Part shown: positions 48,401-58,773 of the stretch, piece after piece
Position numbering within the stretch: position 1 is the first letter of the stretch
Layout of the letters: each line of letters starts with the position of its first letter
Assembly: GCA_021234155.1 (NCBI GenBank)
Contig: JAJEKV010000024.1
Span: forward strand, 14,732,913-14,796,912
From: Isoetes taiwanensis
Taxonomy: Eukaryota; Streptophyta; Lycopodiopsida; Isoetales; Isoetaceae
Reading direction: 5' to 3'
Length of the DNA: 64,000 bases
Notes under the pieces: model-generated
Told to the model about the DNA's origin: nothing
What the model saw: only the letters and a program-made list of their open reading frames with translations
The model's database searches: none
Translations under genes and position numbers: made by a program

Positions 48401-50955
48401 TTGGGCAGGCGAAGCCGGGCACACTTGCCCAAGTCAAATAAGGCCAGGACCTTGCAAGGCCACCTCATTAGAGGGGAGAGTCCGGACCAGGAGGCGAGCC
48501 CCAAAAAGTTTCCCCGAGGCAGCCTTTCACGGCGGCTCCCGCCCACAGGGGGCGTGCGCTAAAGACCACACTCGGGATCTCGGTTCCCCTATCCATCCCG
48601 ATTTGAATCCTTCGTTCAAGGGCCCCTGTCTCTCGATAAGGTCCAAAAAATCCAACATCCGTCCGTGAGAACTTATCAAACCGCTGAAGCGTCCTTGGTC
48701 GGCCAATGTAGAAATCAAAGTGTTTTGTCGTTCGGACATTGCGGAGGCTCCGGAATGGCGATTCGACTTCGCCACATCGTCCGGGAGGCCGAAATTACCC
48801 TAGAGACCAAGTTGCACGATCAGTTTTGCAAAAGAAAGAAACACTTACGCCCTACGTTAAAGATTCGGCGTGACCACCTCCTAGGCCAATTGACTACGAG
48901 TGTGTTGGACATGAGATAGTTTGGCGCTACCTCGAAGGGGTGGTCTTTTGGCCATGAAACTTGGTCCCCGGGGCAATGTCGACGTTCCGAGTCCATTGGC
49001 GGTGCGAATCACGATTCGGAGAGGGAAGTTGCCCGTCCGTCGCCGGTGGCTTGGGGAGAGGACTTTTGGGGCAAGCTGCTTCGGATGGTTTTTAGGGTCC
49101 GTGCTCTTGCGTCAACACACCCCCTCTACGTCAAGACACGGCGCAAGGTCCTAGTCGAATCTGACAAGGATAGAGCCTCAAACGTAAAACCCTATGAGTT
49201 GCCGTGGTTCTAGCGGGGTTTTGCGTTTTTGGGTGCCGAAGTTTTGGTCCTTTGCACTTGGGACTTGGCGATAAGATGCGATTGAGAACGCTGAAGCAAG
49301 GGCCCGGCGGACGGAATGGAGTTTGGATCTGTACTCCTCCCGTTGTGGCGGTTAGAATTAAAGTGCGCGACTTTTGCGGTAGCAAGACATTCATAAATTC
49401 GTAATTAATGCATAGTACGGAATTAAATTCTGATTTTTTGTCATGAGGCTTCCTAAGTCATCGCCAACATCTGAGCCCGTTTTCAAAATTTCCGGACAAG
49501 GTTTAGATCAAAGTGTTTGCATTAGAAGCGGTCAGGGCAGACTGTTGTTGTTGGGCGCGAAAGGGCACACTTGCCCAAGTCAAATAAGGCGGGACCTTGC
49601 AAGGCCACCTCATTAGAGGGGAGAGTGGGACCCGGGAGGCGAGCCCCAAAAAGTTTCGAGGCGAGCCTTTCTGGCGGCGCTCGGGGGGGGGCCGATGCGC
49701 TAAAGACCACACTCCGGATCTCGGTTCCCCTATCCGGCCGTTGAATCGCCGTTCAAGGGGCCTGTCTCGATAAGGTCCAAAAAAATCCAACATCCGTCCG
49801 TGAGAACTTATCAAACCGCGAAGCGTCCTGCGGTCGACCGTGTAGAAACCAAAGTGTTTTGTCGTTCGGACATTGCGGAGGCTCCGGAATGGCGATTCGA
49901 CTTCGCTACATCGTCCGGGAGGCCGAAATTACCCTAGAGACCAAGTTGCACGGTCAGTTTTGCAAAAGAAAGAAACACTTCGCCCTACGCCACGGTAAAG
50001 ATTCGTGACCACCTCCTAGGCCAATTGACTATGAGTGTGTTGGACATGAGATAGTTTGACGCTACCTCGAGAAGGGGTGGTCTTTTGGCCATGAAACTTG
50101 GTCCCCAGGGCAATGTCGACGTTCCGAGTCCATTGGCAGAGCCGAATCACGATTCCGGAGAAGGGAAGTTGCCCGTCCGTCGCCAGGGCCTTCGGGAGAG
50201 GACTTTTGGGGCAAGCTGCTTCCGGATGGTTTTTAGGGTCCGTGCTCTGGCGTCAACACCCCCCCTCTACGTCAAGACACGGTGCAAGGTCCTAGTCGAA
50301 TCTGACAAGGATAGAGCCTCCGAAACGTAAACCCTATGAGTTGCCAGGTTCTAGCAGGGTTTGCGTTTTGGGTGCCGAGTTTTGGTCTTTTGCACTTGGG
50401 ACTTGGCCGATAAGATGCAGTTGAGAACGCGAAGCAAGGGAACTGACGGAATGGAGTTTGGATCTGTACTCCTCCCGTTGTGGCAGTTAGAAGTAAAGGG
50501 CAGCTTTTGCAGTAGCAAGACATTCATAAATTCGTAATTAATGCATAGTACGGAATTAAATTCTGATTTTTTGTCAGCAGGCTTCCTAAGTCATCGCCAA
50601 CATACAGGCCAGTTTTCAAAATTTCCGGACAAGGTTTAGATCAAAGTGTTTGCATTAGAACGGTCCGGGCAGCCTGTTGTTGGGCAGCCGAGCTGGCACA
50701 CTTGCCCAAGTCAAACAAGGCCAGGACCTTGCAAGGCCACCTCATTAGAGGGGAGAGTTCGGACCCCAGGAGGCGAGCCCCAAAAAGTTTCCCGAGGCAG
50801 CCTTTCCTGGCAGCGCTCCCCGGGGGCCGTACGCTAAAGACCACACTCCCGGATCTCGGTTCCCCTATCCGACCATTGAATCCTTCGTTCAAGGGGCCTC
50901 GTTCGATAAGGGCCAAAAAAATCCAACATCCGTCCGGGAGAACTTATCAAACCGC
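45495..50955. repeat. 1.13-kb tandem array, four full units plus partial units
   Basis: Units start at TAGCAAGACATTCATAAATT: 45981-47094, 47095-48234, 48235-49379, 49380-50512 and a partial one 50513-50955. Two diverged partial copies precede them (about 45500-45690 and 45795-45980). Shared landmarks are AATTAATGCATAGTACGG, TTTGCATTAGAACGGTC, CGTTCGGACATTGCGG and CTACCTCGAGAAGGGG. The units differ mainly by small indels at G- or C-runs and at CAG/CTG sites. Frames of 60-150 codons occur but are not kept between units, so the array is non-coding. I do not recognise the unit. Confidence 0.95.
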
Positions 50956-51139
50956 CACCCCAGGCTCAAACATGCCACCCCAGGCTCAAACATTCGTAAG
51001 TAGTAGCAATAGAAGATTGGTTAAATCCAGAATGTGATTTTGACTGCATATATGGCTCGGGAATGTCCAAATTAGCATAAGGACAAACTTTCATGACCAT
51101 CGATGAAAAAAAAAAGGCACCAAAAATTAAAAGTGTTAG

Positions 51140-51300
51140 GCGTCGCTATAACAAAAATACGTTAGCGGACACGCCGCATGCGACGTTAAACCAGTATATA
51201 TGATTTTGAAATCGTATATACGATTTTGAAATCGTATATACGATTTCAAAATCGATATATCGATTTGATTCAAAAATCATCACGTGACGTCGCGACGACT
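51140..51300. repeat. AT-rich palindromic repeats flanked by CG-rich CACTA motifs
   Basis: ATACGATTTTGAAATCGTAT units and their inverse repeat about four times at 51195-51262. On both sides are CGTCGCTATAAC, GCCGCATGCGACGT and GTGACGTCGCGACGAC, like the element's ends. It could be an internal copy of the subterminal zone. Confidence 0.7.
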
Positions 51301-51485
51301 GTAGTGTGTGTTTTTCTGATCCGTGGGCCGTCTTTTAGGGACCATTCCTAGGCTTCCTTCTATCGACTATTTTGGGCGATCTTGGTATCTGACCTTGAAG
51401 CGACTTGCAAGCACTCTTTTTAAGGTTAGTAGATCATGCTTTTTGGATTGAATGGTTTTTTGGATTGAATGATTTAGTGTAGATT

Positions 51486-51860
51486 TCAAATTTTTTTTTC
51501 TATCTCTTTCCTTCTTTTTCTTCTTCTTGTTTCTGCATTCTTCTTCTTTTTCCTTCTTTCCTCATTTCTTTCTTCGATTCTTCCCTTATTTCACTCTTCC
51601 ATTCTTCCATTCTTCTATCTTCTTCCATTTCATTCTCTTATTTCTTCCATTCTTCTCTTTCTTCCCCTAATTTTTTTTTTTCTCCTCTTTCCCCTTCTCT
51701 TCTTTCTCCCACCCTTCTCTTCTTCTTTGATTCATTCATTTTTTTTCTTTCTTGTTTTACTATTTCTTCATCTTTTTTTTTTTTTTGTTTCTTCTTCGAT
51801 CTTTTTTTTCCGTTGTTCTTATTCTTCTAACTCTTTGTTGCTTTCTATTTCGATTTGGAC
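51486..51860. repeat. Pyrimidine-rich tract
   Basis: About 370 bp is almost only T and C on the plus strand (TTCTTC, TCTTCC runs). No gene. Confidence 0.9.
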
Positions 51861-51952
51861 CCTCAGGATCTTGTTACACACGTCCTTCTTTTGGTAAGTT
51901 GATCGCGCTTGCATTTTATTTTTATAATTTTAAGCAGGTTAAAAAAAATTGA

Positions 51953-52245
51953 TGGAGTGGCTTGTTCAAGGGCACGGGTCGGCTCCACCTAGAGTGGGGA
52001 GGACCATGTACCCGGGTTCGAAGTCCACTTCACTACGATCATATATTTTTCCTAGGTTAAGGAGTGGCTTGTTCAAAGGGCACGGTAGGCTCCACCTAGA
52101 GTGTGGAGAGGGCCACGTGCGGGTTCAAGTCCCTGACCACTTGTTATTTTTAGGTTTAAAATAAAATTGTAGTGGCTTGTTCAAGGGCACGGTAGGGCTC
52201 CACTACGACAGTGGAGACGACCGGTGTTCGGGTCCAAGTCGACTT
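51953..52245 (+). repeat. Three tandem SINE-like copies with B-box-like text
   Basis: AGTGGCTTGTTCAAGGGCAC occurs with little change at about 51957, 52063 and 52171. Each is followed by GCTCCAC(CTAGAGTG) and, about 45 nt on, GGGTTCGAAGTCC, GGGTTCAAGTCC or GGGTCCAAGTC, close to a polymerase III B box (GGTTCGANTCC). The copies are separated by T-rich linkers with TTTTTCCTAGGTTAA or TTTTTAGGTTTAA. Confidence 0.6.
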
Positions 52246-52329
52246 TTCTTGTAATTCTTAGGTAGAGGTGGCCAAATTTAGCTTATAACCCTAAAGCGTA
52301 TGTTAGCCAACTCTAGCTTTTAATCCGAC

Positions 52330-52740
52330 TAATCCATTTGGAAGGGGCTCATTTCGATGATGGGGAGTCGCTTCGAAAAAAGAAGGTACATGACCTAGTC
52401 ATAGTCTTATTTTTATTCTTTTGTTTTGTGTTAATCTATCGATTTATAGAAAAGGCAAAGAGTGATTGCAAAATTGAAGTCGAATGCCAAAAAATTGGGA
52501 GGCGATTGGTCAAAGGTCCCTAAACCACTTAATCTGTCCATAAGGAAGATATCAAGGTATTTGTTATTTGTTGCCATTCGTTCAATTCGAAATAAGACAT
52601 TTAACTTGTCATGTTGTATTCCTTGCAATCAGATCACTTTCGAACGTGCAAAGGATTCCAAGAAAAAACATCTGCCTCACGGACTTCAAGCAAACGAATT
52701 CCGTCTCACTTGGGTTCTGGCGGCCGAAATAGATTCGTAA
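52330..52740 (+). pseudogene. Possible exons of an unrecognised gene in the CACTA interior
   Basis: Two stretches with consensus splice borders can be read: 52449-52556 (acceptor TTATAG, donor AG|GTATTT; RVIAKLKSNAKKLGGDWSKV) and about 52632-52739 (acceptor ATCAG; ITFERAKDSKKKHLPHGLQA and EFRLTWVLAAEID). I do not recognise the protein. It could be a piece of the element's own gene or a captured host piece. Confidence 0.3.
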
Positions 52741-52974
52741 GTGCTATAAACTCTTAGTTCACGTTAACTTTCAATGTCATTGTCTAATATTGGTCGTATT
52801 GTTATAGAATTGGCTATACGGGTTTTCCCCTAACAGGGAACACGTAAAGATAGCCACTACTCGCCTCTTGTATATGATATTGTAACTAACTATTAAAATT
52901 CTTTCCTTTTTTAATTTTTTTTTTTAATTTTTTTTAATTTTTTTTTTAAATTTTTTTTTTATTTTTTTTTCGTC

Positions 52975-53190
52975 CACCACGTCGCGACGCGGCGTCCGTC
53001 GCTGACGCGACGTGCCGGCGACGTCTCGAGTCGCGTCGAAGTCACGTCTAGCGACGTCGGCGGCGCCGCTGCCGACGTCGCATGCGACGACGACGTCGCA
53101 TGCGGCCGGTGCGAACGTCGTGGGACGCGTGCGGCGACGCCGTCGACGGCGTCGCATAGACGTCGTTCAGACGTCGCTATAGACGTCGCA
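52975..53190. repeat. Right subterminal GACGTCGC array
   Basis: Dense CGTCGC, GACGTC and GCATGCGACG motifs in both orientations end at GACGTCGCAAAATGACCC. It matches the left array in inverted order. A poly-T/A block (52905-52970) precedes it. Confidence 0.85.
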
Positions 53191-53212
53191 AAATGACCCT
53201 TTTCTTGTTGTG

Positions 53213-54015
53213 AATTCAGGACAGCTTATTGATGTTAGGGCGGATTTGGAGTCTCAAAACAACCTCCTATCAGCCATTCCACATCATATTTCCGCTCCTT
53301 TTTTCCCATGCCACCTAGGATACCAAACTCTCATAATTACAGATTTACTTGGAATATTCTCCCAGAATAAGGGGGATCACACCCATGGAGCCATATGTAT
53401 TTAATTCTGGTGGTTGTCAGACAGACTGATGCAACCGTGGCGCTTCTAAAAATCCACTTGCATTATAGCATACCGGCAACACATGATGGTGTCTCTTGGT
53501 TTGTCAGATACTAAGCGTGCGCGTCACCGATTCTTGTCTTGCGCTATTTTCATTTAGAGACCATGCCCATATAAGCTTCCCGCTTTCTACATTTCAAAAT
53601 TTGAATGTGTAGGTTGAAGCTTTGTATCAGACTTTCATTTCGAGGCGCTGCGACTGCGCCTTAAAAGTTCGTAAACCGGGATCTTTACTTCATCCCAATA
53701 CAAGCTTCCCGCCCCCTACAATTCGAAATTTGATTTTGCTTAATGTATAAAAGCATGGATTGTAGGAGAATGGACTTTTCGATTTCCATATGCACGTTGC
53801 AAATTTCAAAAACAAGGCTAGTACAGACGTTCGGCTCACACGAAGCGAATTAGGTTGGGGCATACAAATTGTACACCTTAATTTCACGCCGTGCGATCCA
53901 TGCAGTATGGAAGCTCCAAATGATGTGTGGATAAGGATCCAACTGACTCACGAATATGCTCCAGTCTTCAATCGCAAAAAAATGAGGTCTAAAAAATAAG
54001 AACTTAGACCTCGAC
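53213..54015. other. No clear gene
   Basis: AAGCTTCCCGC(TTT or CCC)CTACA followed by TTTGA-type text occurs twice (53573-53605 and 53701-53733). Short open frames only. The end of this stretch has a splice-acceptor-like TTGCAG at 54027-54032 before the transposase-like region. Confidence 0.4.
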
Positions 54016-56537
54016 GTGTTGCGTCTTGCAGGCTCAAAAAGTGTTGACATCTGGGCGGATGGCAGTTTATATCCATTGGATCCCTTGAGTAGCAAGAAAC
54101 CGTCATTTCAGGACGTTTCAAGTTTAGTCCGATTTTGTGGTGACGGTAACTCTGGCCTCCTGGGATATTGTGAGAGATTGAGAGAGGATGAAGGCATTTG
54201 GAATCGAATACAGTTCCTTGAGATGAGCTGCTTCCGATTGTCACAAGAGAATTATAACTTAAACCAGTAGCTCTTTTTTCTCTCACTTCATTACTCTACT
54301 GTAATGAAGGAAAGGAATGATGGCTTCGGGAGGGAAACCTCTTTGAGATACGAAGTGGATAAGTCCAAATTGGTGATAGGGCATCTGCAAGAAAAGATCC
54401 AAGAGCTCGAAAGAGCAAACTTTGGGCTTCAATATAGGTTAAAGGATTTGAAGAAAACACCCCTTGGCTTGCGAGAAAGGAAGAATCACTTTCGACCGAT
54501 AGAGGAACTGAAGTTTGGATCAGGTGCATTCAGACGCAGGGTCACGGCCACAAGGTCCGTTTACAATACTAGCAAAGGCCAATCAAGATCTGGGAAAACT
54601 AGAAGCAATCTTGGTTACGTAATGAAGAACCTAGCGACAAACAGGGAGATAGTGGACATGATTTGTCAGCCCTACAACTCTTCTCTCAAGAAGATGGTAT
54701 TGGAAATGTTACCAGGAGCGATCTACAAGAAGCTAGAAGCGACAGATGTACAGACTGTTTGTGACGATGTAGGCATCAGTAGGCTTGGTTACCATTCTCT
54801 ATTCAAGCCATTCCACGAAGCATTGAAAAGAATGGGCACAAAAAAAGTATTCGCTCCACGTCCACAAATTGTTGATAATACAAGGGTTACTAGGACAAAG
54901 ATGGTGTATGCCATATTAGGAGAGATGCACCACGTTGAATGTGCTGGTCCTGCCATAGCCATAAAAGATAAGAATGGCAAGGATTGTTGTGATATAGTTG
55001 GAATGAATGAACGCAATAATCTTTGGGTTGGCCTGGTTAGTCTCTTACAATTCCTTGTCAAATATAATGACTAAACAGTTGCAGAAAGTAATTGTGAGAT
55101 TGAAGTTTGCATAAAATTGGATGAAATGGAACTGACCAAGTTTGAGAAGTATGAGAGGGTATCCGTTGTCATCATGAATAGAGCAATTGATAATGCAATT
55201 GCATATGCTAAATCAAAGAGCAACAAGAATAATAAAAAAGATGTAGAGGTGACGGACGAGGAGAAGAAGCGTGCCGAAAAATGGTTCTCATGTCAATCTG
55301 AAGATGACACCTGGTGGTTAGGTCTCTTTAAAGTTCAGAAAGAAACCCACGATTTATTGAAATGGGTGTTCAATCAAACTGACATCCCGAGTCTAATATC
55401 TAGATTCGAGGGAGGGAAAAAATTGCAAGTAGATCACTATGGATCTTACAAAGTAATTTTTCACTTGGCTTCTGATTTAAAAACTGAGAAAGCAATGTAC
55501 AACATAAGTGGAGGAGGACAAGGAACATGCAAAAGTTGTGCATCTTTGCAATCATGCAAGGAAGTCAAGTACTGGAAAGACTGTTTCAACCTTGTCCCTT
55601 AACCAAGCAAATGCTCCTAATAGAGGAGAAAAAGATCCCAAGTTCCATGTCATTTTCCCCATTCCATTAGAGAGGGTTCATATCTGCACTTTACACGGCT
55701 TTGTGAGAATCATCGACAAGATGATATTTTTGAGCTGCAGACAGACAAGAAGAGAAGAGAGGAAGGAATTCGTAGAGTTGAACATGTTCTATCAGAAGCA
55801 GGTTTGCATGGTGGCAATGTAACATTAGAGCTCGATGAGAAATGGGCAGGAAGAACAAGTGTGCCTCGTAAGGTGTCAATTGGAGGGGTGAAAGCTCGAC
55901 GCTTCATAAAGAATCATAGAGAGGCTCTGAACAGAAACCAGATGGGAGAAAAGGTCTATGAATTTGGAAAATTGCTGGTTGATGCGGAGCAGGGCCGCAC
56001 AGATGGCGTTCATTCGGTGTTGAGGAAAAAAAAAGCATGGGATGCATTGTCTGAATTGTTTCTATACATTCAGAGAATGGACCTCACAAGAGAAGATGCA
56101 GAAACGTTCGTGCAAGCGAATAACAAATTTATTAGGGCTTACATAGACGCATGGGAAGAGAGTGAAGTCACACACTATTTGCACATTTTTTGGGCTAATG
56201 CACCTTGGTGTTTTAGGAAGTATGGAAGCCTAGCAATGTGGAGTGGACAAGGCATGGAGAAGTCGCATAAACAAGCTAAAATAGCCTTTCATCTTAACAC
56301 TCAAAGAGGGGGTGGAAATGTGGGAACCCTCTAAGACAGATGACAGAGTGGTTTTATAGAAGGGCGATGACTAAATACGACAAGAAGGTCGCTTTAAGGA
56401 GCAACCCAGAAGTCGTAAACACCATTGGCATAATGCTGAAGAGAAAACGGAAACTTGCTTGGCAATATTCTAGGGCCCCACTAGCATCGCAACAATGGAG
56501 ATCTAAGAGACAAAGAATCGGTAAAGTATACTTGTAA
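54016..56537 (+). pseudogene. Transposase-like protein of an unrecognised DNA element (broken frame)
   Basis: One reading frame covers most of this region: 54016-54270, 54304-55074, 55117-55602 and 55804-56334 are all in frame 1, interrupted by stops at 54268, 55072 and 55600. A frameshift at about 55600-55730 and a further frame for 56340-56537 follow. Visible features are a coiled coil at the start of the second block (KSKLVIGHLQEKIQELERAN), a Cys pair (GTCKSCASLQSC), FPIPLERVHICTLHGFVRII, LELDEKWAGRTSVP and a striking GSLAMWSGQGMEKSHKQAKI near the end, preceded by HYLHIFWANAPW. Conserved W, H, D and E residues in this layout suggest an RNase H-like transposase; that is inference, and I cannot name the family. 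It is the only plus-strand gene of the cluster and would be the natural mobility gene for the minus-strand cargo. Confidence 0.5.
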
Positions 56538-56612
56538 TATGTAGTATGTTCACAGTACTTGCCGCCAACCTCGTTTGCACAACTGTAGCTTTGCGTTGTG
56601 TGATCTTATTTG

Positions 56613-56678
56613 GATCATACGGCGCGAACAGTGAAGTTCGCTATTGCTTGCATTTATGTGGCTTCGCGTCATGTGATG
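56613..56678. promoter_or_regulatory. Paired inverted motif H1
   Basis: Arms GATCATACGGCGCGAA (56613-56628) and TTCGCGTCATGTGATG (56663-56678) with a 34-nt spacer. An extra right-type arm TTTGCGTTGTGTGATC lies at 56590-56605, whose partner is not clear. It sits between the end of the transposase-like gene and the first minus-strand gene. Confidence 0.8.
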
Positions 56679-56780
56679 CTTTTCAAGATAATAATAAAAA
56701 AAGGTTACTTTTGATTAAAGTTGTGAAAATTGTTACATTGGAAAACAAAATACAACGACTCATTGTTGCTCCAGTACGAG

Positions 56781-57213
56781 CTATTCTTCATTATCTTCAT
56801 CATCATCATCAGCTTCGTCCTCGTCTTCGTCTTCGTCTCTTTTCCTCAAGCCAACAATCACCCTATCCAAACGTTCCTCCAATCTGTCCACCATCTCTTT
56901 GTACATGTCCCGCTCCTGTCCCACTGCCACAACGTTTTCTTCTGCCTAAATTAGCAACCTCGTTGCTGTCATAACCACCTCAGTGCAGTTGTTGGGGCAT
57001 AACCTTCCCCTCCTATCCAGCCTTCTGTTCAACCGCCTGATATGCCTCTCCTGGCTACGAAGCATGAGAAGATTGAATTCATTTTCTTTTCTTTCAGCTG
57101 AATTGTAACGGCATTCCTCTTTAGAAGATCGTCTTGCTCCTTCAACCTCTTCATTAGAGGAGTTCTATCCTCGGGCGTTTTCCCTTATCAGCGGTAGAGG
57201 ATGTGGAGGCCAT
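56781..57213 (-). pseudogene. Coiled-coil protein, copy 3 (frameshifted)
   Basis: The minus strand starts MASTSSTADKGKRPRI, then, after a shift, TPLMKRLKEQDDLLKRNAVT, and further on ERDMYKEMVDRLEERLDRVI and an acidic end (RDEDEDEDEADDDDEDNEE). The MAS-Ser-rich start plus KRPR matches copy 1 (59151-58774). KGKRPR could be a nuclear localisation signal. At least two frame breaks separate the parts, so this copy is either decayed or spliced in a way I cannot see. The function is unknown; the heptads suggest self-association. Confidence 0.55.
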
Positions 57214-57443
57214 ATATGACAAATGGGAGGGACGTTCAGATTATAGAAGTGAAGGGAGCGAAGACTCTAACCGGCGGAAGGAGCACAATGCAAGGACCTC
57301 AATTTATACATATTAGCGCTTGAACATATCAAATCTGATCCGGTTCTCGCCGCGACGTGTCGGCCGGATTCAAATTTACCGTCCGCTAGAACATATTAAT
57401 GGTATTGTCCGCTGGAACACATTAACTATTCTAAGTACACTGT

Positions 57444-57508
57444 ATCACACCACGCGAGATCTGCACACGCGCTTTAAAAGCTTATGAAGGGTTTCGCTTC
57501 GTGTGATC
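57444..57508. promoter_or_regulatory. Paired inverted motif H2
   Basis: Arms ATCACACCACGCGAGA (57444-57459) and TTCGCTTCGTGTGATC (57493-57508), spacer 33 nt. It lies between copies 3 and 2 of the coiled-coil genes. Confidence 0.8.
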
Positions 57509-57656
57509 TGTTTTGTCATTCTCTCTATCACGGATATTGAAAATTAAAAATAGGAAACGTAATATTCGGCACATTTTTTTAAAAAAATTTCCATTGCAAA
57601 ACAAAATAATTACAAACATTAAAAAAAGACGGGCCCCTCTAGGAGGAGCCCGATGT

Positions 57657-58078
57657 CTATGATCGCCGGGCAAGCTCTTCCTGGAGGGCACTGATAATTT
57701 TTTTCTGCTCCTCCAACATGATTGCCTGCGTCGCAACCACATTCTCATACTCTGCAACCTTATCTTCCCGCTCATCGAGTTGAGCTCGGGCAGCCTCACC
57801 CGCTTCGATTGCGGCCCTAAGCCTCTCTTGGAGGTTAGATCTCGTGGGCGCCGCAGTCGCAGATCTATGGCAGCCCTGATTGATTGTCGCAAGACTAAAA
57901 TCACCTCCCTATAGAAGGCGGCCTTGTCCTCTGCCGCAACCAGCTTGGCGACGTCTTCATCATTCTTTTCTTTCAGAAGGCGGATCTGTTCCTCAGCTTC
58001 ATCACGAATGTTCTTAATTTCCTTCACCAGAACTTGAGATAAGATCTCGGCAGGGATGGAACTAGAGCTGGAGGCCAT
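57657..58078 (-). pseudogene. Coiled-coil protein, copy 2 (one frameshift)
   Basis: It starts MASSSSSIPAEILSQVLVKE and continues as a coiled coil (IRDEAEEQIRLLKEKNDEDV, then AAFYREVILVLRQSIR). Near 57860 the frame shifts by one; in the new frame the coil goes on as RSNLQERLRAAIEAGEAARA, QLDEREDKVAEYENVV and KKIISALQEELARRS, with a stop at 57657. Without the shift it would be about 140 aa, the size of copy 1. It is flanked by H2 and H3. The heptad character across the shift shows the break is recent or a sequencing error. Confidence 0.6.
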
Positions 58079-58588
58079 TGAAAGAGATGAGAACGAAGGA
58101 GAGATGGCTGAGGGCGGATGCGGTAGAACAGGAGATGGCGGATAGGAGAAAACAATGGCGTTCGACGTTTTATATAGAAACTACAGATACGTTGGAATCT
58201 ACAGTTGCGAGTACCGATAAAGTCTGTATAATAATCCTATAAGGCAAAATTATAGCATGCAATTAGGCAACTGTAGCCTATGTTCGCATCATGGGATCCG
58301 TAAGATACTAGTCGTACGGTATGCAGGCCCATCTAATCAATTCTTTGGTCGTACAAAAGACGGTGTTATTGTGGCAGCGCATGCCACGTCCTTGGCATGA
58401 CGTTGTCATCCGCATGCCACGTATGTGAGTAGACGTTGTCATTCACATGCCATGTGCTTTCACCCTAGATATGACTAATTCGCATTTACCTGCAAGATAT
58501 CACATAATCTAGCTAGATGTTTGTGTTACAGATAGTTTTATATTAATAAATCAGGAATTTGTACATACAACGAGGTGTACATTATGGA

Positions 58589-58655
58589 GATCATATGACG
58601 CGAAATCCATTGATTGCTACCTAATTGCAAGCATGGCATTTCGCGTCGTGTGATC
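58589..58655. promoter_or_regulatory. Paired inverted motif H3
   Basis: Arms GATCATATGACGCGAA (58589-58604) and TTCGCGTCGTGTGATC (58640-58655), spacer 35 nt. It lies 120 bp past the stop of copy 1 and about 510 bp before the start of copy 2. Confidence 0.85.
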
Positions 58656-58773
58656 TTTTAATAAAACAAAACATACATTTGAACAAGAGAATAAATATAT
58701 CATCAAAAACAATAATATATATATCATAAAAAATATACTTCTCATTGAAGCAAAAAATACATAGATAGAACGG

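Larger units (their letters stand above)
45226..53212. mobile_element. CACTA-like (En/Spm) element, about 8.0 kb, non-autonomous
   Basis: The left end CACAACAAGAGAATGGACAT and the complement of the right end CACAACAAGAAAAGGGTCAT match closely; CACTA elements start CACTACAAGAAAA, so the fourth and fifth bases differ here. Both ends continue into arrays of GCGACGTC-type repeats (45245-45480 and 52975-53190), the hallmark subterminal repeats of CACTA elements. No transposase was recognised. The 3-bp flanks (GCA and AAT) do not match, so either the ends are slightly off or the two ends come from different copies. The interior holds the 1.13-kb tandem array. Confidence 0.75.

Noticed and set aside
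46074-48919. Repeated 80-150 codon frames in the tandem units as a protein family
   Set aside because: The frames are not kept between units; small indels change them each time, as expected for non-coding GC-rich DNA.
45981-50955. Tandem 1.13-kb units as ribosomal DNA or 5S arrays
   Set aside because: No rRNA core sequence is present and the unit contains no conserved polymerase I or III signals that I recognise.
55022-55090. A short intron that removes the stop at 55072
   Set aside because: Donor GTTAGT and the available acceptors (CAG, GCAG) do not keep the reading frame.
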